Translations under genes and position numbers: made by a program
The notes under the pieces: generated by a model
Told to the model about the DNA's origin: nothing
The model's input: only the letters and a program-made list of their open reading frames with translations
The model's database searches: none
Part shown: positions 53,548 through 61,602 of the stretch, one piece after another
Layout: the number at the start of each line of letters is the position of its first letter
Numbering within the stretch: position 1 is the stretch's first letter
Origin: Vibrio hepatarius
Lineage (GTDB): Bacteria > Pseudomonadota > Gammaproteobacteria > Enterobacterales > Vibrionaceae
Direction: 5' to 3'
Assembly: GCF_011806575.1 (NCBI RefSeq)
Contig: NZ_JAATOO010000013.1
Span: forward strand, 1 to 64,000
Length of the DNA: 64,000 nucleotides

Positions 53548-54364
53548 AAAATTGCCAGCTGAATTTCCTCTCCCGGCAGTGATTCGGACAGTTGTGTGTT
53601 GCGATCTGGATGAAACCTATATACCCACAGCGTGTGATGACAAGCTTCTGGGAGGGGTTGCCGAATTGGAATCCTACATTGAGTCCAGTGCAGAAAAGAA
53701 AGGAATTCTATTGGGTTGGGTCACTGGAACAAATTTGGCTTCGGCATGGCGAAAATCCCGAGATTATATTTCACGAAGTCCCCATTTTATCTGCTGCAGC
53801 CTTGGTACCGAATTTTACTGGGTTAGAAATGGTAGGCTCTGTCCCTCTAAAACGTGGTCAGAACGGATACACCAGTCAGGCTACAGTCGTGAGAAGGTCG
53901 ACAGTATAGTCTGTATTCTGCTGGAAAAGGGTATGCCGTTGCGGAAACAACCTGAGGATTATCAAGGCCCCTATAAAGTCAGTTACTACTACCCTGAAGG
54001 ACCAACAATGTCTAACGATTTTGCTTATATCCAGGCGTTAGCTGATGAACGAAGGGTGCGTGTCGTTTTCACCCGTTGCAACCCTGCTGCGGGAGATCCA
54101 ACTGATTGTTATGATGTCGAATTTATCCCTTTAAGTTGTGGCAAGGATCAGGCGGTGGCCTTTCTTATGGAAGAAACCACACTTCCTAAAGAAGCTATTC
54201 TCGCCTTTGGTGATAGTGCGAATGATTTCGCGATGTTTGCTCAGGCAGGGAAAGGTTATCTGGTAGAAAACGCCGACCCATTTGCAATTAAGCAGCACGG
54301 CAGCAGCCTGGAAGGAGCTTATTGCCATGGGATACTGAACGTACTGAAGAAGCTACAAGAATGA
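53531..54364 (+). CDS. ntdB: NtdB-like kanosamine-6-phosphate phosphatase
   Basis: A 277-residue HAD-superfamily phosphatase of the Cof/sucrose-phosphatase type. Motif I is VCCDLDETYIP, motif II includes GWVTGTN, and motif IV is AILAFGDSANDFAMF. The segments CNPAAGDPTDCYDVEFIP and SPHFICCSLGTEF match what I know of Bacillus NtdB, which releases kanosamine. The frame is open further upstream (53438), but the ATG at 53531 overlaps the ntdA-like stop by 17 bases and fits the family N-terminus. Confidence 0.85.
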   Translation: MTIFNEKLPAEFPLPAVIRTVVCCDLDETYIPTACDDKLLGGVAELESYIESSAEKKGILLGWVTGTNLASAWRKSRDYISRSPHFICCSLGTEFYWVRNGRLCPSKTWSERIHQSGYSREKVDSIVCILLEKGMPLRKQPEDYQGPYKVSYYYPEGPTMSNDFAYIQALADERRVRVVFTRCNPAAGDPTDCYDVEFIPLSCGKDQAVAFLMEETTLPKEAILAFGDSANDFAMFAQAGKGYLVENADPFAIKQHGSSLEGAYCHGILNVLKKLQE

Positions 54365-55377
54365 TAATTGGAATTGTAGGTTGTGGTAGTATTGCCCGCG
54401 CACATGTCCGTGCGCTTTGCCTTAATGAGCTGGTTACTGGGTTAGCTTTATTTGATGTCAATAAAGATAACGTACGACAGCTAAGCAAAATCTGCACCCT
54501 GCCAGTAAGTCGTTGCAAAGACCTGAAGCGACTCGCGGAGGTGAGTCAGGGATTTGTAATCTGTACGCCAAACCATCTTCATGTCAGCGTCGCGGAAGAG
54601 ATACTTCGTTACAAACCAATTCCATTTGTGTGCGAAAAACCGCTTTCATCAGACCTAAGTTCTGCTTTATATCTTCAGGAAATCGCCCCGAAAGGCAGCA
54701 TTGTTTCTTTTAATTATCGGTACAACCGAGTTATCGATACGATGAGGCAACTGATAAATGAGCGCGAATTAGGGGAACTGCACTTCTTCTCAGCAGAGTT
54801 TAACAAAAATTCTACACTAACTCGTCACCACTTGACTTGGCGTGACTCTGCGCTTCAGGGCAAGAGCAGTGGTGCGTTGGGCGATCTCTCTTGTCATCTT
54901 TTGGATTTGTTCTGTTTTATGGGAGCTAGCCCGATTGTGGTTAACCGAATCAGGACGGCGAAAGGAACCCGAGTAGGAGCAAAATCAGACGGTTTGGTTG
55001 AAGTGGATGACAACGGCTATGTGATGGGCTGCTCAGAGAAAGGGGCTTATTTTAGAGTTCATGCCAGTAAATCTGACACAGGAAAAGAGCTGGGATTACA
55101 CATGCAGCTCGTATTTGAAAAAGGCGAACTCAGATATTCCACTCTTCATGAGAACAGCCTCTTTCTGAGCTTGTTTAATGAAACTGGTACAGAAACTGTT
55201 GGTTTCGACGACGCAAAGCGTTTGCCTGATCCTCCTAGAGAGTTACCGTTTTGGTCTGATTCATTTATCCATCTCCACGAAGAATGGTGTGGTTCTATTA
55301 AACATGGTCGAACCACCTCTAAACTGGCAGACCTGTCGTTGGGTATTCACATACAGGAAATCATCGAGGCATTCTGA
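54361..55377 (+). CDS. ntdC: NtdC-like glucose-6-phosphate 3-dehydrogenase
   Basis: A 338-residue Gfo/Idh/MocA oxidoreductase. The NAD-binding motif is GIVGCGSIARAH, the catalytic Lys lies in FVCEKPLSSD, and the substrate-binding His in GALGDLSCHLLDLF. FNKNSTLTRHHLTWRDSA closely resembles the corresponding NtdC segment. NtdC oxidises glucose 6-phosphate at C3, the first step of the pathway. I choose the ATG at 54361, which overlaps the previous stop (ATGA), over a frame-extending ATG at 54322. Confidence 0.86.
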   Translation: MIIGIVGCGSIARAHVRALCLNELVTGLALFDVNKDNVRQLSKICTLPVSRCKDLKRLAEVSQGFVICTPNHLHVSVAEEILRYKPIPFVCEKPLSSDLSSALYLQEIAPKGSIVSFNYRYNRVIDTMRQLINERELGELHFFSAEFNKNSTLTRHHLTWRDSALQGKSSGALGDLSCHLLDLFCFMGASPIVVNRIRTAKGTRVGAKSDGLVEVDDNGYVMGCSEKGAYFRVHASKSDTGKELGLHMQLVFEKGELRYSTLHENSLFLSLFNETGTETVGFDDAKRLPDPPRELPFWSDSFIHLHEEWCGSIKHGRTTSKLADLSLGIHIQEIIEAF

Positions 55378-55473
55378 CATGGACACCATTCTGTTAACTG
55401 GGCTGTTGTTAACCAAGCATTGTTTATAGCGCAGGCTTTAGCGTTCTTACACACCAACATTGAGGAATGAAAA

Positions 55474-55968
55474 ATGAAAAATGTATTTTGTTCATTATTA
55501 TTTGTTTCTTTATCTTTGCATGCGAGTCAACGGAGCGAGTTAGAACACGAAGTTGCCGAGACCCTTGGGTTTAAAGAAACAGCGAGACATTCTTTTATAA
55601 GACATAAGAAACAGATCGTAGAACTTTATTCATTGCTTGCGGAAGATTACTTTGAATCAAAGTATGACTTGGATTACCAATATGGGCAAGAAAAGTATAT
55701 GGAGTCATATATGAAAGAGCTGTCGGTATTCAGTGATGATGAGCTAGATAAATATGGACAGCAAAGATATATGCAATCATATTTGAAAGGGCTGTCAGTC
55801 TACACCGATGAGGAATTAAAGAAGCTTATTGATTATTATCAGTCTGACGAAGGAAAATGGATTATCAAGAAAAGTTTAGAGTCAAACTCAATTATTGTTG
55901 ATGACCTAGAAAACACCTCGGATGACTTAAATAAGATCTTTGTTGAAAGAATGCAATCCTTAGAGTAG
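55474..55968 (+). CDS. DUF2059-like exported protein with an internal duplication
   Basis: 164 residues. A signal peptide (MKNVFCSLLFVSLSLHASQR) is followed by helices and the DUF2059 pattern YTDEELKKLIDYYQSDEGKW. Residues 70-93 and 94-117 are a tandem duplication of a 24-residue unit beginning YGQEKYM and YGQQRYM. DUF2059 proteins are periplasmic with unknown function. GAGG lies upstream of the ATG. It stands alone behind the kanosamine operon. Confidence 0.78.
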   Translation: MKNVFCSLLFVSLSLHASQRSELEHEVAETLGFKETARHSFIRHKKQIVELYSLLAEDYFESKYDLDYQYGQEKYMESYMKELSVFSDDELDKYGQQRYMQSYLKGLSVYTDEELKKLIDYYQSDEGKWIIKKSLESNSIIVDDLENTSDDLNKIFVERMQSLE

Positions 55969-56042
55969 ACATTCAATCAATTATCAAATCGGTTGAAATT
56001 ATTTTCAATGACTCATAAAAGTAGAATTAGGCCGACAAGATT

Positions 56043-56076
56043 AAGTACAATAGATAAAAATACAGATTGTACTTTT
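56043..56076. terminator. Bidirectional terminator candidate
   Basis: AAGTACAAT (56043-56051) and ATTGTACTT (56066-56074) form a 9-bp stem with TT following. It lies between the convergent genes at 55474 (plus) and 56090 (minus). Confidence 0.5.
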
Positions 56077-56089
56077 GTCTTATGTGAAG

Positions 56090-56344
56090 TTACTTTTTAA
56101 TTTCATTCTTGATGCAATCAACAAACGGCATCGCTTCCTTTAGCTTTGATAACTTCTTATCCTTTTTACTGGTTATTCCAACAAATCTCTTAACTTCTTT
56201 ACCATGTTCAAAATCGTATGTAATAACGACCTGGTAATCATGGCCATTGGGGACTAAGGAGGCACAGGAAGACAACTCACTCGAGGCATGAACCCCACCA
56301 GTAAACATTACACAAGAAGATACTAAAGCATTTACAATTTTCAT
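56090..56344 (-). CDS. Small secreted protein of unknown function
   Basis: 84 residues from the ATG at 56344, with AAGGG nine bases upstream. The N-terminus (MKIVNALVSSCVMFTGGVHA) is a signal peptide with probable cleavage after VHA. The mature part is about 64 residues with two cysteines (SSCASL and FVDCIK) that may form a disulfide, and many lysines. A longer frame to 56413 would place a charged stretch ahead of the signal, so I reject it. No family recognised. Confidence 0.6.
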   Translation of the reverse strand: MKIVNALVSSCVMFTGGVHASSELSSCASLVPNGHDYQVVITYDFEHGKEVKRFVGITSKKDKKLSKLKEAMPFVDCIKNEIKK

Positions 56345-56869
56345 ATGTATACCCTTAAACGTCAATTCCAAGTCCAAGCTATCAACCTTGGTGACTTTGA
56401 AATCATATATCACACGGTATTAGACAAAATGAATTCGTGATTGTTCATCTGTTACTTGTTTTAAATATTTATAAAAATATTGCTAATTCTAATGATAAAG
56501 AATTGTGACATTTATCTAATCGTCATGTGAAGTGCTTTTCAATCATTCTTATAAAATTATCTTTCATTTTAGTCACAACGTAAAAAATAATTGTTTAATT
56601 TTAATCGAGTTTATAAGTTTCAATTAGATCTGTGAGTCTTTCGTAATCATTATATTGAAAGGTTTTGAGGTTGTATTGAATAAAATGGGGAGTATGATTT
56701 TAATCACAAACTTCTATGTTTTCAGATATTAATATCGACGATGTAGCGTTATGCAACTTACTCGATACTTATTTTCCTTGTGACTCAATTTCTATTTTTA
56801 TAATATCATTAATTATTATTATACGAAATGGTTTTGGAGTAGGGGGTAATTTTTATAAAGGAATAAACA
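56345..56869. other. AT-rich promoter region upstream of the PTS locus
   Basis: About 525 bp. A hydrophobic 61-codon frame (56716-56901) overlaps the IIB start and looks accidental. I see no sigma-54 promoter of the kind often found before mannose-family PTS operons. Confidence 0.4.
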
Positions 56870-57340
56870 ATGGCAAATATTGTTTACACTCGTATCGATG
56901 AACGAGGATTACATGGGCAAGTGGCAGTCAGTCACGCCCCCTATTCTGGGTGCAACTTAATTCTGTTTGCCAACGATACTGTCGCAAACGACTTCAATCA
57001 GCAAGTGCTGGCTAGAATGAGTGCTAGAGGATTTGATACGCGTTTTTTCTCCATTCAAAAAACGATCGATACTATGCATAAGGCGGCAGATTGGCAACGG
57101 ATATTCATCCTCATACGCTCACCACAAGATGCCCTCTCTTTAGTGAAAGGGAACGTACCGATTACAAAAATTAATATCGGTAACATGCATTACAAAGTGG
57201 GTAAGGAGCAAATTCATGAAACCGTCTCCATCGACGAAGAGGACAAAAACGCATTTCGTGAGTTAATCCAACGTGGCGTTGAATGCACTATTCAACGTAA
57301 CCCTTCTGACACGCCTATTAATATTAGTCAGTTTCTATAA
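56870..57340 (+). CDS. Mannose-family PTS component IIB
   Basis: A 156-residue cytoplasmic IIB protein. The phosphoryl-carrying His15 lies in YTRIDERGLHGQVAVS, which corresponds to the conserved RIDxRLIHGQV motif of the mannose/fructose/sorbose family. It takes phosphate from a IIA domain and passes it to the sugar during transport. AAAGGAAT precedes the ATG. It is the first gene of a IIB-IIC-IID set; no IIA of this family is seen in the window. Confidence 0.92.
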   Translation: MANIVYTRIDERGLHGQVAVSHAPYSGCNLILFANDTVANDFNQQVLARMSARGFDTRFFSIQKTIDTMHKAADWQRIFILIRSPQDALSLVKGNVPITKINIGNMHYKVGKEQIHETVSIDEEDKNAFRELIQRGVECTIQRNPSDTPINISQFL

Positions 57341-57352
57341 AGGCGGTAACTT

Positions 57353-58129
57353 ATGGACATTTTAACGGTACTTATCATCAGCTTATGGGTAGGGATTGCT
57401 GGGTTGGATTATTATGGCTCGGGGTTAATGCTTGGCCGTCCGATTATTACTGGCCCAGTGGTAGGGTTGCTTGCGGGTGACTTTGCTACAGGATTGGAGA
57501 TAGGCGCAACATTAGAACTTGCTTGGCTAGGTTTGATGCCATTGGCTGGGGCTCAACCTCCCAATGTGACGATCGGCGCCGCTGTCGGCGTGGTTTTTGG
57601 CATTCAATCGAACCTGTCTTCCACCGCGGTTGTCGGTGTCGCGATACCTTTTGCCATCCTAATGCAACAACTGACCATTCTTCAATTCACGTCTTTTGCG
57701 GCTTTAATGCCGAACGTCGATAGATTTGCTGAACGGTGTCACACCCGCGGCATTGAGTGGATCAATTATTGCGGTATGGTCGCGTACTTTTCGACTTATG
57801 CGATCTGCGCTTTTATCCCGATTTTTTATGGCGATGTGGTGGCGAATGCCATCGTGGACAGTGTGCCGAAAACCATGATTGAAGGGCTTAGCCTTGCGGG
57901 GGCCATGATGCCAGCATTAGGCTTTGCCATGCTGCTCAAAATGATGCTGAAAGAAAAACGATACATGCCGTTCTTCATTATCGGCTTTGTGGCCGCTTCT
58001 TACCTTGAATTGCCAGTTATTGCGGTAGCGTTACTCGGACTATCCATTGCCGTTATTGACTACTTCAATCAAAGTGACCGCGTGACGATAGCTGGGGTCG
58101 AATCAAACCACGATCAAGATGGAATTTAG
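57353..58129 (+). CDS. Mannose-family PTS component IIC
   Basis: A 258-residue membrane protein with about seven hydrophobic segments. The family pattern GRPIITGPVVGLLAGDFATG and LEIGATLELAWLGLMPLAGA is clear. With IID it forms the sugar channel. It follows IIB after 12 bases. The sugar is not evident from sequence; N-acetylhexosamines or glycosaminoglycan-derived sugars are typical for this subfamily when SIS-domain proteins follow. Confidence 0.92.
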   Translation: MDILTVLIISLWVGIAGLDYYGSGLMLGRPIITGPVVGLLAGDFATGLEIGATLELAWLGLMPLAGAQPPNVTIGAAVGVVFGIQSNLSSTAVVGVAIPFAILMQQLTILQFTSFAALMPNVDRFAERCHTRGIEWINYCGMVAYFSTYAICAFIPIFYGDVVANAIVDSVPKTMIEGLSLAGAMMPALGFAMLLKMMLKEKRYMPFFIIGFVAASYLELPVIAVALLGLSIAVIDYFNQSDRVTIAGVESNHDQDGI

Positions 58130-58130
58130 C

Positions 58131-58964
58131 ATGAAAGAGAATCAAGCAAGTCGTGTCGATACCTATGAAGACACCAGTACCGATGCGGTACTGGACAAGA
58201 AGACAATGCGTCTGTCTTGGCTGCGCTTGCTGTGGGTGCAAGCTTCGTTCAACTATCAGCGCATGCAATCGTCTGGATTTCTGTATGCCATGATCCCGGC
58301 TCTGAAGCGGATTCATACCAACAGACGAGATCTTGCCGCGTCGCTAAAACTGCACAATGAATTTTTTAATACATCTCCATGGCTCGTCACTTTTATGGCG
58401 GGGGTCATTCTGGCTATGGAGCAAGGAAAGCAACCGCTAGAAAACATTCGTTCGTTTAAAGTCGCGGCGATGGGGCCGATCGGAGGGATCGGGGATGCAA
58501 TGTGTCAACTGACCATATTGCCGATCACCGCCTCCATTGCGGCGTCGTTGGCGTTAGATAAGGTTGCGGTGGCGCCGCTTATTTTTCTTGTTCTGTTCAA
58601 CATGGTGCGCTTTTCTATTTTTGTGCCGTTGTTCAACTATGGCTACCGATTGGGGTTGAGTGCGCTCGACACCTTAAAAGCGCAAACTGCGGCGTTCGGC
58701 CGAGGCGCAACTATGTTGGGATTGATGGTCGTCGGCGCGCTTTCGGCAACCTTTGTTAAGGTAAAACTGGATTGGTCGCTCAACCTCAATGGAGGCGTCC
58801 TCAATCTGCAGGAAGGCGTTCTTGACAAAATCATGCCCAACATCTTACCCCTTGTAGTGGTTATAGGCTGTTACCAGTTGATTATGCGCGGTTTCTCTCC
58901 AGTAAAAGTCATGCTGCTGATGATTGTCGGGGCTACCGCTTTGCACTATTTGGGTGTTCTTTAA
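58131..58964 (+). CDS. Mannose-family PTS component IID
   Basis: A 277-residue IID protein. Family signatures are LRLLWVQASFNYQRMQSSGF, EFFNTSPWLVTFMAGVILAM and the loop FKVAAMGPIGGIGDAMCQLT. The C-terminus has several membrane helices. I prefer the ATG at 58131, with GGA eight bases upstream and directly after the IIC stop; the ATG at 58119 in the same frame would overlap IIC. Confidence 0.9.
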   Translation: MKENQASRVDTYEDTSTDAVLDKKTMRLSWLRLLWVQASFNYQRMQSSGFLYAMIPALKRIHTNRRDLAASLKLHNEFFNTSPWLVTFMAGVILAMEQGKQPLENIRSFKVAAMGPIGGIGDAMCQLTILPITASIAASLALDKVAVAPLIFLVLFNMVRFSIFVPLFNYGYRLGLSALDTLKAQTAAFGRGATMLGLMVVGALSATFVKVKLDWSLNLNGGVLNLQEGVLDKIMPNILPLVVVIGCYQLIMRGFSPVKVMLLMIVGATALHYLGVL

Positions 58965-58984
58965 TGCTGATACGGAGATAGGAA

Positions 58985-59713
58985 ATGAACAACTTCAACG
59001 AATTATGCCAGTCCATAATCCACCAAATTATGGCCAATGAAAGCCGAAACATCGAAGCCGCTGCCAGCATCATGGCAGACTCAATCAAAAGCGATGGTCT
59101 GATCCATGTTTCCGGAGGACATTGCCAGTGTTATTCCATGGAAATGTTTTATCGTGCTGGTGGCCTTGTGCCAGTGAATCCTATTTTGCCCCATCTCTTT
59201 GCCACCGCTCCTCGAACGGCGTTCGCGTCTGATCTCATTTACGAAACAGAGGGTGTTGGCGAGATGATATTCAATGACCAATCGGTCAGTAAGCACGATT
59301 GTATCGTGTTGGTCTCCGTCGCTGGGCGAACTATTCCAACCATCGACATCGCAATCGCTGCCAAACAACGCGGGCTGAAAGTTATCGCACTTCAATCGTT
59401 GGCGTTCAGTCAGCAAACACAACCTAAGCATAGCAGTGGTCAGTTTTTAAGTGACTGTGCGGATGTGTTGATCGACCTTCATGTCCCTTATGGCGATGCC
59501 TTGATCAGCGTCGAAGGGGTGGACGAAAAAATTTGCCCAGCATCATCGGTCGTTGGATTTGCGATCATTCAATCCTTAGTCACCGAAACCGTGTGCTTAT
59601 TGGCTGAGCAAAATGTTGCGCCCCCTGTATGGGTCAGCTCCAACCTTGATCGGGGTGACGACATTAATCGCACCTATATTCGCTCAATGAAATCCCGTGT
59701 CAGCTGTTTATAA
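58985..59713 (+). CDS. SIS-domain phosphosugar-binding protein, copy 1
   Basis: A 242-residue sugar isomerase (SIS) domain protein of the UPF0309-like group. It has a helical N-terminus (ANESRNIEAAASIMADSIKS) and a Rossmann-like domain with HVSGGHCQCYSMEMFYRAGG and VLVSVAGRTIPTIDIAIAAK. A conserved C-terminus ends SRVSCL. It is a paralogue of the next gene with the same length and layout. It probably isomerises or deaminates the imported sugar phosphate; the reaction is not proven. Confidence 0.85.
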   Translation: MNNFNELCQSIIHQIMANESRNIEAAASIMADSIKSDGLIHVSGGHCQCYSMEMFYRAGGLVPVNPILPHLFATAPRTAFASDLIYETEGVGEMIFNDQSVSKHDCIVLVSVAGRTIPTIDIAIAAKQRGLKVIALQSLAFSQQTQPKHSSGQFLSDCADVLIDLHVPYGDALISVEGVDEKICPASSVVGFAIIQSLVTETVCLLAEQNVAPPVWVSSNLDRGDDINRTYIRSMKSRVSCL

Positions 59714-59731
59714 AGGTTTGGAGGAGACATT

Positions 59732-60463
59732 ATGTACATTCAATACTTAACCGAGTTAGTGGGCTATCTGGTCGCTAGTCAGCGTCAATCTGAATGCATC
59801 GAAAGATGTGCGAGCGTGATGGCAGACACCATCATTAACGACGGGATGATCCATGTGACAGGATGTGGTCATTCCCAAATGTTCGCTCTCGAAATGTTCT
59901 TTAGGGCTGGTGGATTGGTGCAAGTGAATGCCATTCTTCCCCCCGTGTTGGCATTGCACCCGTACGCGCCAATGAGTACGTATGCTGAACGACAGCATGG
60001 TTTAGCTGCAATCGCTTTGGATGGTGAAAAAGAAATTTGCCCAGGAGACGTCCTTATTGTTGTTTCGACCTCTGGTAGAAACCCAGTCCCCGTCGAATTT
60101 GCGCTGGAAGGTAAAAAAAGAGGCCTAACCGTGATTGGTTTAACGTCAAAAGCCTTCAGTGACGCTGTCACATCTAGGCATTGCAGTGGGCAAAAACTGA
60201 TGGACGTTTGTGATCACGTGCTCGATATGGGTGGAGTTCCTGGGGATGCCATCATTCCGGTTCCGGGTTACGATTTTCGCACGGGATCGATTTCGTCAGT
60301 GGTCGGTTTTTCGCTGCTCAATACGTTGGTGGGTGAATGTGTCGATCAAATCGTGTCGAGAGGAGGCATCCCGAAAATTTGGCGCTCGGTCAATTCTGAT
60401 CACGCTAATGAACACAATCAGAAAAACATCGACAACTACAGAAGCCGGATAACCTGTCTGTAG
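59732..60463 (+). CDS. SIS-domain phosphosugar-binding protein, copy 2
   Basis: A 243-residue paralogue of the preceding protein. Equivalent segments are HVTGCGHSQMFALEMFFRAG and LIVVSTSGRNPVPVEFALEG; the latter has the Ser/Thr-Gly loop of active SIS domains. Copy 1 has VSVAGRT here, so copy 2 looks closer to a standard SIS phosphate site. AGGAG lies nine bases upstream. The tandem pair may form a hetero-oligomer or act on two related sugar phosphates. Confidence 0.86.
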   Translation: MYIQYLTELVGYLVASQRQSECIERCASVMADTIINDGMIHVTGCGHSQMFALEMFFRAGGLVQVNAILPPVLALHPYAPMSTYAERQHGLAAIALDGEKEICPGDVLIVVSTSGRNPVPVEFALEGKKRGLTVIGLTSKAFSDAVTSRHCSGQKLMDVCDHVLDMGGVPGDAIIPVPGYDFRTGSISSVVGFSLLNTLVGECVDQIVSRGGIPKIWRSVNSDHANEHNQKNIDNYRSRITCL

Positions 60464-60537
60464 TTTTTGTCGCGCTGATTCATCCGAATTACGCCGCTTG
60501 GTTGTGGCGTATTACTTCCCTGGTAAGGGGGCAGACA

Positions 60538-60861
60538 ATGAAATCGAGAGATACATGCGTATTATCCATCAATGCTCTACTGGTTGGGTTTATTTTAAAC
60601 GCCTGTATGGAAAAAGCCGCCACAACTGTTCATACCAAGCCCCAAAAAGGGGGGCTTTTGGTGAACAACTCTCTTGGCTTTTCATTTACGGATGAAAACG
60701 GGAAATATTGCTATCGCGATGCGATGTCCCAATACGTAAATTATGCCCCCCCAATACTTCGCATCACGCATGGTGTTTTTTCTGGTGAAAACTACTCGGA
60801 TACTAATCAACGCTTTAAAGACCATTCCGCTACTAGGATAACAGGCGAGAAGAGGAGATGA
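60538..60861 (+). CDS. Small lipoprotein between the two PTS sets
   Basis: 107 residues. A signal with lipobox LLVGFILNAC (Cys25) is followed by a short polar region and a segment NSLGFSFTDENGKYCYRDAM. The ATG at 60538 is preceded by AAGGGGG; an ATG at 60502 in the same frame has no such site. No family recognised. It may be the truncated start of a larger surface lipoprotein, since no complete domain is visible. Its stop overlaps the next reading frame. Confidence 0.6.
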   Translation: MKSRDTCVLSINALLVGFILNACMEKAATTVHTKPQKGGLLVNNSLGFSFTDENGKYCYRDAMSQYVNYAPPILRITHGVFSGENYSDTNQRFKDHSATRITGEKRR

Positions 60862-60866
60862 ATTAT

Positions 60867-61307
60867 ATGTTAGAGAATTATCTTAGTACTAGCTGCCTTA
60901 GATATATTGAATCGACTCAGAATTGGGAAGAAGCAATTAGAATAGGGTCATCGCAATTGATAGTTGAAGAGAAAATTTCTGAAAAATATGTTGATCAAAT
61001 GATTGAGAACATTAAGAAGTTAGGACCTTATATTGTCATAGCTCCGAGTATAGCTCTCGCCCACTCAAGGCCTAGTGAGTATGTCTATCAAGATTGTATT
61101 TCTATCACTGTCTTTGATAAACCAGTGGTGTTTAACAATATAGAGAATGATCCTGTCCGGCTACTCTTTGTATTTGCAGCAAAAGAAAATAATAATCACA
61201 TTAATCTAATAAAAGAAATCAGTTACTTGCTCGATAATTCAAATGTCTTAAGTAGACTGTTATCTGCAAAAGGTACAGATGAAATAAAGTCACTGTTAAA
61301 TTTATGA
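60867..61307 (+). CDS. PTS component IIA, ascorbate/galactitol/fructose type
   Basis: A 146-residue IIA domain. The phosphorylated His is in IAPSIALAHSRPSE (His66 from this start), matching the (A)LPHAR-like site of the mannitol/fructose IIA fold. GGAG lies nine bases before the ATG at 60867; the in-frame ATG at 60858 is too close to that site but overlaps the lipoprotein stop (ATGA). Together with the next two genes it forms a complete IIA-IIB-IIC set of the UlaCBA type. Confidence 0.86.
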   Translation: MLENYLSTSCLRYIESTQNWEEAIRIGSSQLIVEEKISEKYVDQMIENIKKLGPYIVIAPSIALAHSRPSEYVYQDCISITVFDKPVVFNNIENDPVRLLFVFAAKENNNHINLIKEISYLLDNSNVLSRLLSAKGTDEIKSLLNL

Positions 61308-61316
61308 GGTGTTTTT

Positions 61317-61601
61317 ATGCATATAATTACAGTTTGTGGTATGGGGTTTGGAACAAGCTTAATGCTTCTGATGGATATTCAGGAAATAGCAAAAAAAAAT
61401 GGATACTCAGTAACTGGTCAGGCGGTTGATATCGGATCAGCATCGACTATCCCTGGCGATTGCTATGTAGCCAGCCGAGAATTAGCAAAAAAAATATTAA
61501 CTGAAAAATCGGTGATATCAGTGGATAATATATTAAATAAGTCTGAGATTGAAGAGAAAATAATGCCACACATTATCAATTTTTTTGAAAAGGAAAGTTA
61601 A
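61317..61601 (+). CDS. PTS component IIB, ascorbate (UlaB) type
   Basis: A 94-residue IIB domain. The phosphocysteine Cys7 lies in the P-loop ITVCGMGFGTSLMLLM typical of UlaB/GatB-like proteins. GAGG lies upstream. It is encoded nine bases after IIA and one base before the IIC start. Confidence 0.9.
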   Translation: MHIITVCGMGFGTSLMLLMDIQEIAKKNGYSVTGQAVDIGSASTIPGDCYVASRELAKKILTEKSVISVDNILNKSEIEEKIMPHIINFFEKES

Positions 61602-61602
61602 T

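Noticed and set aside
56716..56901. 61-codon hydrophobic frame upstream of the PTS IIB gene
   Set aside because: Its composition reflects AT-rich DNA, and it overlaps the start of a clear gene without a ribosome site.
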